A stretch of 11,159 nucleotides of DNA from Spirochaetales bacterium (GCA_012800465.1 JAAZJI010000306.1:1-11159), one strand, 5' to 3'. Positions 1-7,810 are shown, counted from the first letter of the stretch. Made by a program: numbers and translations. The notes: generated from the sequence alone by a model not told the origin.

Positions 1-624
1 GACGTAGCCGAACTTCCGTCCCTCCCGCAGCTCCCCCATTACGTCGGAAGGCCGGATGACCCGCCCGTCCTCCAAGGTCACCGTCCCGCCCTTCTGAAGG
101 ACCCCCCACATCGGCCCCATCGGTATGCCGAGCCCCTCGGCGACCTCAGGATGGAACTCTCCGGGGCGCTTCTTCTCTTCGAACACGTACCCGAAGCACG
201 GCTTGGTATGGTTCAGCTCGAACGCCTTGACGAGATACTCCTCCTCTTCGAGGATGATCCCCTCCTCCACCGTCTTGACGATGATCTCATAGTTGATGTA
301 GATGTCGAGGATCCGACGATTCGCGTCCACGTATTCCTTGAGCCGGCTCGGACCGTACAGGGTCAACGGAGTGTCCCGGTCGACCTGGCTGGAGAGCATC
401 AGGATTCCCGGCAGACCCGTCACGTGGTCGGCATGCATGTGGGAGATGAAGATCGAATGGATCCTCTTCCACTTCAGATTCAGCTTTTTCAACGAGATCT
501 GCGTCCCTTCGCCGCAGTCGAAGAGGAACAGCTCCCCTTCGCGACGGATCATCGCGCTGGTGAGGTTCCGGTTCGGCAAGGGCATCATCCCGCTCGTCCC
601 GAGGACGAAGATTTCAAAATTCAT
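1..624 (-). CDS. rnz: Ribonuclease Z (tRNA 3'-endonuclease), C-terminus cut by window edge
   Basis: Metallo-beta-lactamase-fold endonuclease that cleaves the 3' trailer of tRNA precursors in the cytoplasm. The frame is open from ATG at 624 to the left edge, giving 208 residues of a protein that is usually about 300 long, so the C-terminal third is missing. Visible motifs: N-terminal strand MNFEIFVLGTSG, DCGEGTQ at about residues 36-42, the zinc-binding motif SHMHADH at 61-67 (H62, H64, D66, H67), ELNHT with the third-shell His at about 139, and GPMWGVLQKG near 170-179, a segment typical of RNase Z rather than of other beta-lactamase-fold hydrolases. It follows the ABC permease stop by 27 nt. 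There is no clear Shine-Dalgarno before the ATG, and a TATACT box lies 7 nt upstream, so it may have its own leaderless start. Identity is strong from motifs; only the missing end is unknown. Confidence 0.95.
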   Translation of the reverse strand, partial: MNFEIFVLGTSGMMPLPNRNLTSAMIRREGELFLFDCGEGTQISLKKLNLKWKRIHSIFISHMHADHVTGLPGILMLSSQVDRDTPLTLYGPSRLKEYVDANRRILDIYINYEIIVKTVEEGIILEEEEYLVKAFELNHTKPCFGYVFEEKKRPGEFHPEVAEGLGIPMGPMWGVLQKGGTVTLEDGRVIRPSDVMGELREGRKFGYV

Positions 625-631
625 ATCCGGG

Positions 632-637
632 AGTATA
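632..637 (-). promoter_or_regulatory. Possible -10 box for a leaderless rnz transcript
   Basis: On the minus strand the hexamer TATACT ends 7 nt before the rnz ATG at 624. That is about where transcription would start, so a transcript from here would begin at or next to the ATG. The gap between the permease stop and rnz is only 27 nt and has no GGAG-like ribosome site, which fits a leaderless start. No convincing -35 (the spaced hexamer is TATGAT) and no TGn extension are present, so this is weak. Confidence 0.25.
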
Positions 638-651
638 CCGGACTTTGCTTG

Positions 652-1809
652 TTAATCATAGGCGAGGGAACCGATTTTCTGCCGTCTCAGCGCCCGACGC
701 AGGCTGAAAAAGACGGTCACCGCGCTGGAAAGGATCACCAACGCTCCCAGGATGAGGATCCGGGCCGTCGGAACGGCGACGGGAAAGCGGAGCAGATAGA
801 AGGAGAAGAGGGGAAGCGATCGTTTCTCGATCAGGGGAAGCACCTTCGGCACCGCATGGGCAAGGAGGATCCCCAAGGCGGTTCCGAGGATCAGGGCGAT
901 GATCGTCACGATGAGGACAGCGACCAGATACGAGAGGCCGACCGGACGCCTCCGGGAACCGAGCAGCAGGAGCACGGTGATCTGGCGTCGATCATCCTCC
1001 ACCATCTGCCGGACGAGCTCGCTGGTCGCATAGCCGAGCAGCAGGCCGATCAGGCCGATGATGATGAAGGTGGCCTCCTTGCTGGTGATGAGGTTGCCGG
1101 CGATCAGGGGGGCTTCATCGCTCCACGTCGTGACCCGATGCCCCTCGCCGACCAGCCGATTCCGGACCTCTTCGATCCGATCCATCTCAAGAAGAACCTC
1201 ATGATGAAAGGAGACCGATTCCCCTCCGAGGCGGACCAGCGAGGAGAGGTCGGTGAAGACGAGCAGCTCGTCAAGCTCCTTGTAGCCGCTGTCATAGACC
1301 GCGCCTACCCGAACCAGCGTCGGACGCACGTGTTCTTCGGTCCCGATCATCAGCGCAAGGTTTTCCCCCGAGCGGACCCCAAGAGTTCCCGCAAGGCTTT
1401 TGCTGATCATCACCTTCATCAAGGTGGTGGGTTCGCCGCTCTCCTCGAGAATCGTCAGCTCATCCTTCCGTCGTCCCGCAAGATAGTCATCCTCCACCCC
1501 TTTGAGAAAGACGAGAGCGGTCCGCTCCTTGGAGTAGATGAGACCGTACGACGTTCCGACGAGGTGGGAATCATAGGAAGCGCTCGTGGGGAACACCCGG
1601 TCGTGGACGATGAGGTGCCCGCTGTTGAGCAGTGCGTACTTGTTCGCGATCGCATCGCTCATCGAGGTGACGAAGATCAGGGCGAAGACCAGGGCGCTCA
1701 AGGAAAGGGTGATCATCAGGATCTGGAAGAGGATCCGCCTCCGGCTCGCTCCGGTCCCGATCAGCCCGAGGGAACGTCGTATCAGAAGGGAGAAGAGGCG
1801 TCCGCTCAC
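652..1809 (-). CDS. ABC transporter permease, LolC/LolE (FtsX/MacB) type, second subunit
   Basis: Integral inner-membrane subunit of an ABC system of the LolCDE/MacB class, which extract lipoproteins or move substrates using force from the ATPase instead of transporting across the bilayer. The 385-aa product has the family layout: a first membrane segment at about residues 28-50, a large extracytoplasmic domain (about 51-245), then three membrane segments at about 247-266, 292-320 and 350-370. It starts at GTG (1809-1807), preceded by GGAGG; that start overlaps the TGA of the ATPase gene by 4 nt (GTGA), so translation is probably coupled. It ends with TAA. The sequence is diverged from proteobacterial LolC/LolE, so substrate and exact subunit name are inferred. 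Lipoprotein release is the most likely role because two different permeases flank one ATPase, as in LolCDE. Confidence 0.85.
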   Translation of the reverse strand: MSGRLFSLLIRRSLGLIGTGASRRRILFQILMITLSLSALVFALIFVTSMSDAIANKYALLNSGHLIVHDRVFPTSASYDSHLVGTSYGLIYSKERTALVFLKGVEDDYLAGRRKDELTILEESGEPTTLMKVMISKSLAGTLGVRSGENLALMIGTEEHVRPTLVRVGAVYDSGYKELDELLVFTDLSSLVRLGGESVSFHHEVLLEMDRIEEVRNRLVGEGHRVTTWSDEAPLIAGNLITSKEATFIIIGLIGLLLGYATSELVRQMVEDDRRQITVLLLLGSRRRPVGLSYLVAVLIVTIIALILGTALGILLAHAVPKVLPLIEKRSLPLFSFYLLRFPVAVPTARILILGALVILSSAVTVFFSLRRALRRQKIGSLAYD

Positions 1810-2504
1810 ATGCCCTCCACCAGCGTCCGCTCACGCAAGGTGAGGACGCGATCGAGCCTGCCGGCGAACTGCGGGTCGTGGGTGACGAGCAGAAGGGTCG
1901 CCTTCCGCTCCTTCACCAGACCGAGAAGCAGGTCTTCGACCATCGCAGCATTCTCTTCATCCAGATTCCCGGTCGGTTCGTCGGCGAAGATGATCGCCGG
2001 ATCGTTCACCAGCGAGCGGGCGATGACGACCCGTTGCCGCTCCCCGCCCGAGAGCTGGTCGCTGGTATGGCCAAGGCGCTCTCCGAGGCCCACCCGATGC
2101 AAAAGCTCCCTCGCCCTTGAATCCGCTTCCCGCGGGGCGGCACCGGCTATCAGGGCGGCGATCTCAACGTTCTCCAGCGCGGTGAAATCGGAGAGCATGT
2201 AGCTCGCCTGGAAGATGAACCCCATCTTCTTCGCCCGCAATGCCGCCTTTCCCCGGTCATCGAGGTCGTGGAGGCACACCCCGTCCAGCCTGACCGTCCC
2301 GCTGTCCGGCTAGAGCAGACCGGCCGCGATCTCAAGAAGGGTCGATTTCCCCGATCCGCTCTTGCCGACGATCGCCACGCTCTCTCCGTGCGGGATCGCA
2401 AGGGTGATCCCCTCCAGGATCATCAGGCGGCTGTCACCGGCTTGGGTCGCGGGAAACGATTTGGTGATCGAAGCGAGGTGGACGCATTCAGAGGAGTTCG
2501 CCAT
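1806..2504 (-). pseudogene. LolD-like ABC transporter ATPase, interrupted by in-frame TAG at codon 65
   Basis: Nucleotide-binding subunit for the two flanking permeases. Reading from ATG 2504 to TGA 1806 gives 233 codons, the usual length for LolD/MacB-type ATPases, but codon 65 is TAG (2312-2310). The frame is identical on both sides and all motifs survive: Walker [10 protein letters not shown] before the stop; then FIFQ (Q-loop), LSGGERQR (signature), IIFADEPTGNLD (Walker B plus D-loop) and VTHD (H-loop) after it. The stop sits in the loop after the Walker A helix, in GLL-stop-PDSG, where relatives carry a variable, often charged residue; one base change from GAG or CAG would make TAG. The ATG overlaps the upstream permease by 17 nt and has GGAG 10 nt before it; the 3' end overlaps the next permease by 4 nt. 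A GTG at 2279 could restart translation but the product would lack Walker A. I read it as a recent nonsense mutation or base-call error in a gene that otherwise looks functional. Confidence 0.85.
2310..2312 (-). other. Premature amber codon inside the ABC ATPase gene
   Basis: TAG on the minus strand in frame with the Walker A motif upstream and the Q-loop, signature and Walker B motifs downstream. No insertion or deletion is needed to join the halves, so this is a pure substitution. Local context is CTC TAG CCG. Confidence 0.95.
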
Positions 2505-3627
2505 GGCCAAGTATCTCCATGATATCGACGTGCACGAGCCGCCTGGAGCCGGTGTAGGCGCCAAGGGCGGCGAGAGCGAGGATGAGGGCGCAGAGAAGCG
2601 CGACCTCCCCGAATCGCAGAGCGAGGGTCAGGTCGAGCCCGAGACCGCTTAAGACATGAACCCGGAGCAGCGGGTAGAGAAGAATGAACAGAGCGGTGAG
2701 CAGAAGACCGAGGAGGCAGCCGATGAAGGCGACGATGAGCCCCTGGGAGACGAAAACCCGGGCGATCTTTTGTTCTTGAAACCCGAGGGTCCTCAACAGG
2801 GCGATCTCCCGCTGCTTGGCGCCGACCAGTCGTTTGGAGGAGACGTGCAGATGGACGATGAGGACGATGATCAGAAGGAAGAGAAGCAGGCCCATCATCT
2901 TCTGCTCGAGCTCCATCGCCTGGTACAGGCTCCGGTTGGCCTCCTTGTAGGAGATGAACCCATAGGCGCCCAGCTCACGTTCGGCCTCCCTGACCGATTC
3001 CTCGCCGGTGAAGATCCCGATCGAATACGCCCCTCCCCCGGTGAGGGAGGAAAGATACTCGGGGGTGGCGAGGATCGTCGATGCGTCGAACGGCCCGTAC
3101 CTCGTCGCATAGATTCCGGAAACCGGGATGCTCCGCTGGGTGGGAACCTGCGTCACCTGCTTCCCGCTCCGCAGGAAGGTTATGGTGAGGGGGTTTCCCA
3201 GGAAGCGGTTCCGATAGGAAAGCGCGACGCCCTCGGAGGAGAAGAGCTCGCCGGCGACCGGGTGGATGGGAAGGTCGGCCCCGACATCGATCGCCCGGAT
3301 CCGCATCGGATGGTTTTCTCCCGCCCGGTCCACCACCAGGACGGGAAGATCCTGATAGACGAACGCCTTTTTGACGCTGCCCAAACCTTCAAGCTCCTTG
3401 GCCAGGAGCCGGCCATCCTCCAGGGAATGGCTTACGTCCGAGTGGAAGTCAAACGATTCGAAAGTCCGGATATGATCGAACTGGGCTCGCTGCAGCGCTT
3501 GCATGAAGCTGACGGTCGCCAGGATGGCGAGGATGCCGACACCGAGACCGAGAGCGATCCGGATCGAAACGCCGCGGTGCTTGTTCGCCTTCGAGAACGC
3601 ATATCGCCAGGCAAGCCGCAAAACCAT
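2488..3627 (-). CDS. ABC transporter permease, LolC/LolE (FtsX/MacB) type, first subunit
   Basis: Inner-membrane permease of 379 aa, partner of the LolD-like ATPase and the second permease downstream. Membrane segments are visible at about residues 22-43, 244-262, 292-321 and 340-361, with a roughly 200-residue extracytoplasmic domain between the first and second, as in LolC, LolE and MacB. The stretch [11 protein letters not shown] (274-284), just after the second membrane segment, is the conserved cytoplasmic coupling region of the FtsX-like domain that contacts the ATPase. It starts at ATG 3627, 10 nt after the TGA of the exported-protein gene, with AGAGG in the gap. Its 3' end overlaps the ATPase start by 17 nt. 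Family assignment is firm; the cargo (lipoproteins by analogy with LolCDE) is inferred. Confidence 0.88.
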   Translation of the reverse strand: MVLRLAWRYAFSKANKHRGVSIRIALGLGVGILAILATVSFMQALQRAQFDHIRTFESFDFHSDVSHSLEDGRLLAKELEGLGSVKKAFVYQDLPVLVVDRAGENHPMRIRAIDVGADLPIHPVAGELFSSEGVALSYRNRFLGNPLTITFLRSGKQVTQVPTQRSIPVSGIYATRYGPFDASTILATPEYLSSLTGGGAYSIGIFTGEESVREAERELGAYGFISYKEANRSLYQAMELEQKMMGLLLFLLIIVLIVHLHVSSKRLVGAKQREIALLRTLGFQEQKIARVFVSQGLIVAFIGCLLGLLLTALFILLYPLLRVHVLSGLGLDLTLALRFGEVALLCALILALAALGAYTGSRRLVHVDIMEILGHGELL

Positions 3628-3637
3628 CGCAACCTCT

Positions 3638-4591
3638 TCAATGATAGCGGATCGAGGTGACCCGCATTCCCCCGGGGGCCCACGTCACATCCGCGTAGGG
3701 CATCCCCTTCAGGTCATACAGGGTTTCAGTATACCCGAAATCCTCGTGGTAGCGGGTATCCTTCACCGGCAATCCGCCTTGAAGCTCCTGCCGGAGGACC
3801 AGGGACCGGTCGTCATGGATGTCGATCACCACCCGATCATCGGGATAGTCGGTCCGAATCTCCTTCAGCACCCCCTCCGGCGTGTAGGAGAAGGTCCTTT
3901 CATACGCATCGGTCCGCTCCTTCAGGAGCTGTCCGCTGCGCGAATAGATCCGGATCCGGTCATCCTGAACCAGCCGCAGGAAGCCTTCCTCGGTCTCGTC
4001 GACCGTAACGGGAGCGAGCGCTTCCCCCTCCTTCCACCCATCGCTCATCTTCAGAGTCCCCATGGTCACGTAGACCTGTCCCCCCTCCTCGTCCACCACG
4101 CTGAACCTGCTTCCCTCCGGCTCCCGGACGAACCGTGAAAGGACGAGGCCTCCCTCCCCGAGGCGGGCGATGGAGATGAGATTCGGCCTCTTTCGGTCAT
4201 AGGAGTAGTAGGCGAGAATCGGCTCATCCTCCCCTGAGGCCGTCGATGAGACGATCAGGCGCCCCCCTTCATCCAGCGTATAGGTGCTCACCGTCCCCTC
4301 TTCCTCCTCCTTGACGAGCGAACCGTCGGTGAAGGTCCGCCTGAGGATCCGACCGTCCCGATAGGTCCGGGTCGTGACCTTCGTCGCCGGCTCGATATAT
4401 CGGTCGATCTCCACCCAGACCTGCCTGCCATCCTCAAAGAGCACCCGCGAGTAGGCCGAGACGTCCAGGCGATAGCGGTCCCCTTCCTCATAACCGCCCA
4501 GCATCTGGCCGATCGAGTTCGCCTTCATGCTGACTCCGGCAAGCGGGCTCAGCACCACAAGGAGGACACCGATGACCACCGCGGGCTTCAT
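3638..4591 (-). CDS. Exported beta-rich protein of unknown function, upstream of Lol-type exporter
   Basis: Protein of 317 aa that I do not recognise at family level. Residues 1 to about 22 form a signal peptide (short basic start, VVIGVLLVVLSPLAGVS core); there is no Cys at the cleavage region, so it is not an obvious lipoprotein. The mature part is built from short alternating strands with recurring aromatic/DG turns (such as TYRDGRILRRTF and FSYTPEGVLKEIRT), reminiscent of YD or MORN-like antiparallel sheets, and ends in VTSIRYH. Its ATG overlaps the ftsY stop by 4 nt (ATGA) and the first permease follows after 10 nt, so it is probably translated with the ABC exporter. An accessory role in the periplasm or at the outer membrane for that exporter is an inference from position only. 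The fold could also resemble LolA/LolB-type sheets, but I see no LolA motif. Confidence 0.8.
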   Translation of the reverse strand: MKPAVVIGVLLVVLSPLAGVSMKANSIGQMLGGYEEGDRYRLDVSAYSRVLFEDGRQVWVEIDRYIEPATKVTTRTYRDGRILRRTFTDGSLVKEEEEGTVSTYTLDEGGRLIVSSTASGEDEPILAYYSYDRKRPNLISIARLGEGGLVLSRFVREPEGSRFSVVDEEGGQVYVTMGTLKMSDGWKEGEALAPVTVDETEEGFLRLVQDDRIRIYSRSGQLLKERTDAYERTFSYTPEGVLKEIRTDYPDDRVVIDIHDDRSLVLRQELQGGLPVKDTRYHEDFGYTETLYDLKGMPYADVTWAPGGMRVTSIRYH

Positions 4592-5460
4592 CCAAGCCCC
4601 ACCAGGGAGTCGAGAAACGATTCCGCATCGAACAGCTGAAGATCCCCATACTTCTCCCCGACTCCGACGTAGGAGATCGGAAGACCCAGCGTATCGCCGA
4701 TCTGGACCAGGGCTCCGCCTTTGGCAAGGGAGTCGTACTTCGAAAGGATCAGCGCATCGAGGCGGATCGCCTGGTGGAAGATCGTCGCCTGGCTGAGACC
4801 GTTCTGACCGGTGGTGGAGTCGATGACGAGGAACTTCCTGTAATGGGCGGGATCGATCCCCTTCGTCTGCACGATCTTGTCGATCTTCGCCAGCTCCCTC
4901 ACAAGATGCTCCTTGTTGTGCATCCGTCCGGCGGTATCGACGAGGAGCAGCTGATCGCCCCGGGCCTGGGCGCTGGTGATCGCATCGAAGACGACGGCCC
5001 CGGGGTCGCTGCCGCTCTTCTGTTTCACGATCCGGACCCCGATTCGGTTCGCATGGACTTCCAGCTGGTCGATCGCGGCGGCCCGGAAGGTGTCCGCCGC
5101 CGCCAGCGTGACGGAATACCCTTGAGCTTTATACAGCCGGGCGATCTTGGCGATCGTCGTCGTCTTGCCGACCCCGTTCACCCCGAGGATCAGAAACACG
5201 GTGAGAGCGTTCCGGTCGATCGTCGGGTGGTATGTATGGACCATCGGCTTCAGCTGCTCTTTGACCAGCAGCTGCAGGTCCCCGGTGGAGAGGTCCTTCT
5301 TCTTTCCGGCCAGCTCCCGCACCTCGTCGCTGATCCGCATCGTGAGCTTCGAGCCCAGATCCCCTTCGATGAGGAGCTCTTCCAGCTCCTCGAAGTACGA
5401 TTCATCGAATCGCTTTCTTCCAAACAAGCTCTTCAGGCGAGCACCGAATCCTTTTATCAT
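4588..5460 (-). CDS. ftsY: Signal recognition particle receptor GTPase FtsY
   Basis: SRP receptor that docks ribosome-SRP complexes at the inner membrane by forming a GTP-dependent heterodimer with Ffh. I start it at ATG 5460 (GGGAG 6 nt upstream, 2 nt after the previous stop), giving 290 aa; a longer frame to 5580 is open but runs over the upstream gene. An N-domain helix bundle spans about 1-85 with the amphipathic start MIKGFGARLKSLF, a likely membrane-targeting helix; the acidic A domain of E. coli FtsY is absent, as in many bacteria. G-domain motifs: GVNGVGKTTT (93-102), ADTFRAAAIDQL (122-133), DTAGRMHN (175-182), STTGQN (215-220), SKYDSLAKGGA (240-250) and VGVGEKYGDL (265-274). The G4 element reads SKYDSLAKGG where most FtsY have TKLDGTAKGG, a mild divergence that keeps the Lys and Asp. 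Ends in TGA overlapping the next ATG. Confidence 0.96.
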   Translation of the reverse strand: MIKGFGARLKSLFGRKRFDESYFEELEELLIEGDLGSKLTMRISDEVRELAGKKKDLSTGDLQLLVKEQLKPMVHTYHPTIDRNALTVFLILGVNGVGKTTTIAKIARLYKAQGYSVTLAAADTFRAAAIDQLEVHANRIGVRIVKQKSGSDPGAVVFDAITSAQARGDQLLLVDTAGRMHNKEHLVRELAKIDKIVQTKGIDPAHYRKFLVIDSTTGQNGLSQATIFHQAIRLDALILSKYDSLAKGGALVQIGDTLGLPISYVGVGEKYGDLQLFDAESFLDSLVGLG

Positions 5461-5462
5461 CG

Positions 5463-6698
5463 CTATCTCCCGTATTCCTGCATCATACCGATCGCCGAGG
5501 CGTATGAGGAGAGCTCGGCGACCATCGCCACGCTTGATACGATGCTCAGCAAGCGGGTCGAACCGAGGGCCAGCGCCCACAGCGGGTTTTCCCGCAGGGG
5601 GTCGTACGTTGCCCTGAGCGCAGAGGCGGTCACGTAGGAGCCGAAGCTCACCACCGTCCCCAGCACCCGGCGGTAGAACCGTTTCTGTTCATCCGACACA
5701 TCCGGAACGGCTCTCCGCACTCCGAACCGGATGATCCTCCCTTCTTCCCCGGGAATCTGCACCACCCTCTTCACGAACCCTTCTTTTTCCACGGAGAGAG
5801 CGATCGGATAGGAGGGCGATCCCAAGGTGATCATGCCGGATTCGCCCACCTCGTCCTCCGAGGCATACCGGACCGCCCCGACGCTCGAAAGCAGAATGAC
5901 CGGATCGGTTACGATCGGCTGAAGATCCACCCGGATCGTGGTGATGCCTTCCTCCCACTCGACGGCGACCGTCTGAGGCTCATAGCCGTTTCGCTCCACG
6001 GTTACGGTCCGAATGTCCGTCGCCATGAGATACAGGTCCAGCGATCCGAGTTTTTCCGCCTCCTCGGAAAGGCGCAGCTCCTTCGACCCCTCGACCTTGA
6101 AGAGCCCTTTCGTATCGGCGGTGAGAATCCGGACCGCCCGGGCCAGAAGCTCCTCGAGCACCGCCTGTTCCTCCGAAGCGAGGATCAGCCGGTCATGGAG
6201 GGTCTGAAGATCCGAACGGGGTCCTTCCTGAAGGAAAAGCCGGATCCGCTTCGCCGGGCCGAACGGCGTCACATCGATGAAGAATATCCCGAGGACCCGT
6301 TCCCGGTCCATATACCATGAGAGCGCCTCCTTCCGATCAAGCAGCGCCAGGAGATCGGGGTCGTATCCCTTACCCAGATAGTCGACCGAAAGCTCCGCAT
6401 CCTCGGACGAAACGGCTTCCCTTCGTGGCTGCGGCACCCGGTGCATGCCATATGCCCGGGCCTGCTCGATCAGGAAGGTCCGATCGATCTCCGAACGGTC
6501 GTACCCGGCGAGAATCTCTTTCCGACCATCCGTCAGGACGATCCGAGGCACCCCCTCGGCAAGGAGCGCTTGAAGTTCGAGAACGAAGGGCTGCGCCTCT
6601 TCGCTTCGGGCGACGATGAGGACCGAGTCCCGGGCGGCCGACACCCCCCCTCCCGCCAGCAGGAGGAGAAGAAGGATCGCCGCACCCTTGCCCTTCAT
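5463..6698 (-). CDS. Exported protein with PEGA-like segments and hydrophobic C-terminus, function unknown
   Basis: Protein of 411 aa, not recognised as a named family. The start at ATG 6698 lies 4 nt after the prfB stop, has GGAG 8 nt upstream and gives a clean signal peptide (MKGKG, then a run of eight Ile/Leu ending AGGGVSAA at about 15-22, cleavage near 21-22); an in-frame extension to 6758 would run into prfB and spoil it. Residues 23-200 are mixed alpha/beta and hydrophilic. Residues about 225-260 and 295-328 resemble PEGA-type beta repeats, with RNGYEPQTVAVEW and KEGFVKRVVQIPG as the pattern of a Gly-aromatic turn followed by paired strands. The last 70 residues carry two moderately hydrophobic segments (about 344-362 and 375-403) that could be membrane associated. 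An envelope or surface role is inferred. It ends in TAG, with an in-frame TGA two codons later, and ftsY starts after 2 nt. Confidence 0.8.
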   Translation of the reverse strand: MKGKGAAILLLLLLAGGGVSAARDSVLIVARSEEAQPFVLELQALLAEGVPRIVLTDGRKEILAGYDRSEIDRTFLIEQARAYGMHRVPQPRREAVSSEDAELSVDYLGKGYDPDLLALLDRKEALSWYMDRERVLGIFFIDVTPFGPAKRIRLFLQEGPRSDLQTLHDRLILASEEQAVLEELLARAVRILTADTKGLFKVEGSKELRLSEEAEKLGSLDLYLMATDIRTVTVERNGYEPQTVAVEWEEGITTIRVDLQPIVTDPVILLSSVGAVRYASEDEVGESGMITLGSPSYPIALSVEKEGFVKRVVQIPGEEGRIIRFGVRRAVPDVSDEQKRFYRRVLGTVVSFGSYVTASALRATYDPLRENPLWALALGSTRLLSIVSSVAMVAELSSYASAIGMMQEYGR

Positions 6699-6702
6699 CT
6701 TC

Positions 6703-7804
6703 CTACTCCGAGTGCTGCCATTGCAGGTACTCTTCGATGAAGGGCTGGATCTCCCCATCCATCACCGCCTGGATGTTGCCGACGCTCAGATTGGTCCGAT
6801 GGTCCTTCACCATCGTGTACGGTTGGAACACATAGGAGCGGATCTGGCTTCCCCAGGCGATATCCTTCTTCTCGATCGCATTCTTCGCCCGCTCTTCATC
6901 CTGGATCGCCCGATAGTATTCATACAGACGGCTGCGCAGCATCTTGAAGGCGACCTCCTTGTTCATCGTCTGGGAGCGCTCGTTCTGACACTGGACGACG
7001 ATTCCCGATTCGAAGTGGGTGATCCGGACCGCGCTGTCGGTCTTGTTGACGTGCTGACCGCCCGCTCCTCCCGCCCGATAGGTATCGAGTCGATAATCCT
7101 CCGGTTTCAGGTCGATCTCGATCTCATCATCGATGACCGGAGAGGCGTAGACGCTGGTGAAGGATGTGTGGCGCCGTTTCTGCGAGTCGAAGGGGCTGAT
7201 CCGCACCAGGCGGTGGACTCCCGCCTCCCCTTTCAGATATCCGAAGCTGTACGGCCCGGAGATCTTGATCGAAGCACTCTTGATCCCCCCCTCGTCCTCC
7301 TGGAGGTCCAGGATCTGAGTCTTGAAATCCATCAATTCGCAGTAGCGCAGGTACATCCGCATCAGCATCTGGGCCCAGTCGCTCGCCTCGTTTCCACCGG
7401 CGCCGGCATGAATCGTCAGGAACGTGTCGTTCCTGTCGAACTCGCCGTCCAGCAGGGTCTTGAGCTTCAGCTTCTCGTGCTCGCCCGCCACCCTGGCGAT
7501 GTGGGCATCGACCTGCTGCCGCTCCTCGGGGTCGTCCGGCTCATCCGCATAGAGCTCGACAAGCTCGACGAGGTCGTCGATCTCCTCGATGAGCATCTTC
7601 CACGGCTCATAGGATTCTTTCAGGGAATTGAGCGTACGGAACGTCTCCTCGGCCCGCTTGGGATCATCCCAGAACGTCGGCTGGAGAGTCCGCTCCTCCA
7701 ATGTCCGGATCTCTTTCGGGATCGTGGAGTCTTCAAAGCCGCCTCCAGACGGTATAGGCTTCTTCTTTCACTTCTTCCAAGAGCGCTTTATTCTGAAAAA
7801 ACAT
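6703..7804 (-). CDS. prfB: Peptide chain release factor 2, expressed by programmed +1 frameshift
   Basis: Class I release factor that reads UAA and UGA and triggers peptide release in the ribosome. Translation starts at ATG 7804 (AGAGGA 6 nt upstream) and reads 23 codons (MFFQNKALLEEVKEEAYTVW then RRL) to an in-frame TGA at 7735-7733. A +1 shift at CTT-TGA joins it to the main frame from 7734 to the TAG at 6705-6703, giving 366 aa, the normal RF2 length (E. coli RF2 is 365). In full-length numbering the SPF stop-codon recognition tripeptide lies at about 203-205 and the catalytic AGGAGGQHVNK at about 245-254 (GGQ 248-250), matching E. coli spacing. SPF rather than PxT makes it RF2, not RF1. 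RF2 levels are self-regulated: low RF2 slows UGA termination and favours the shift. A TTG at 7701 can be taken as a start for the downstream frame but is not the real one. Confidence 0.97.
7732..7746 (-). promoter_or_regulatory. prfB programmed +1 frameshift site
   Basis: On the minus strand: internal Shine-Dalgarno GGAGG (7746-7742), a three-base spacer CGG, slippery CTT (7738-7736), stop TGA (7735-7733), then A. The three-base spacing between the SD-like element and CTT is the same as in E. coli prfB (AGGGGG TAT CTT TGA C), which is what pushes the ribosome forward by one base. The base after the UGA is A here rather than C. Confidence 0.95.
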
Positions 7805-7810
7805 GATGTA

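Noticed and set aside
625..642. Small inverted repeat CCGG...CCGG around GTATAC before rnz as a terminator
   Set aside because: Stem arms are only four bases, there is no T run, and it lies just before a start codon.
151..2202. 683-codon open frame on the plus strand
   Set aside because: It lies antisense to rnz, the second permease and the ATPase, whose products carry clear family motifs. Its translation is charged, low in hydrophobic structure and motif-free, as expected for a shadow frame in GC-rich sequence.
1806..2279. Separate gene starting at GTG 2279
   Set aside because: It would encode an ABC ATPase fragment without Walker A; it is the downstream half of the interrupted gene.
1806..2504. 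General reassignment of TAG to an amino acid in this genome
   Set aside because: TAG ends five genes at positions that fit the normal lengths of their families, notably RnfA and RF2, so it works as a stop here.
2656..3660. 334-codon plus-strand open frame
   Set aside because: Antisense to the first permease; translation is rich in Asp, Glu, Gly and Pro with no domain, a codon-bias shadow.
5461..5580. N-terminal extension of ftsY to an upstream start at 5580
   Set aside because: It would overlap the PEGA-like gene by more than 110 nt; the ATG at 5460 has a ribosome site and begins the typical amphipathic FtsY helix.
6616..7806. 396-codon plus-strand open frame
   Set aside because: Antisense to prfB, which has the SPF and GGQ motifs and a conserved frameshift site.
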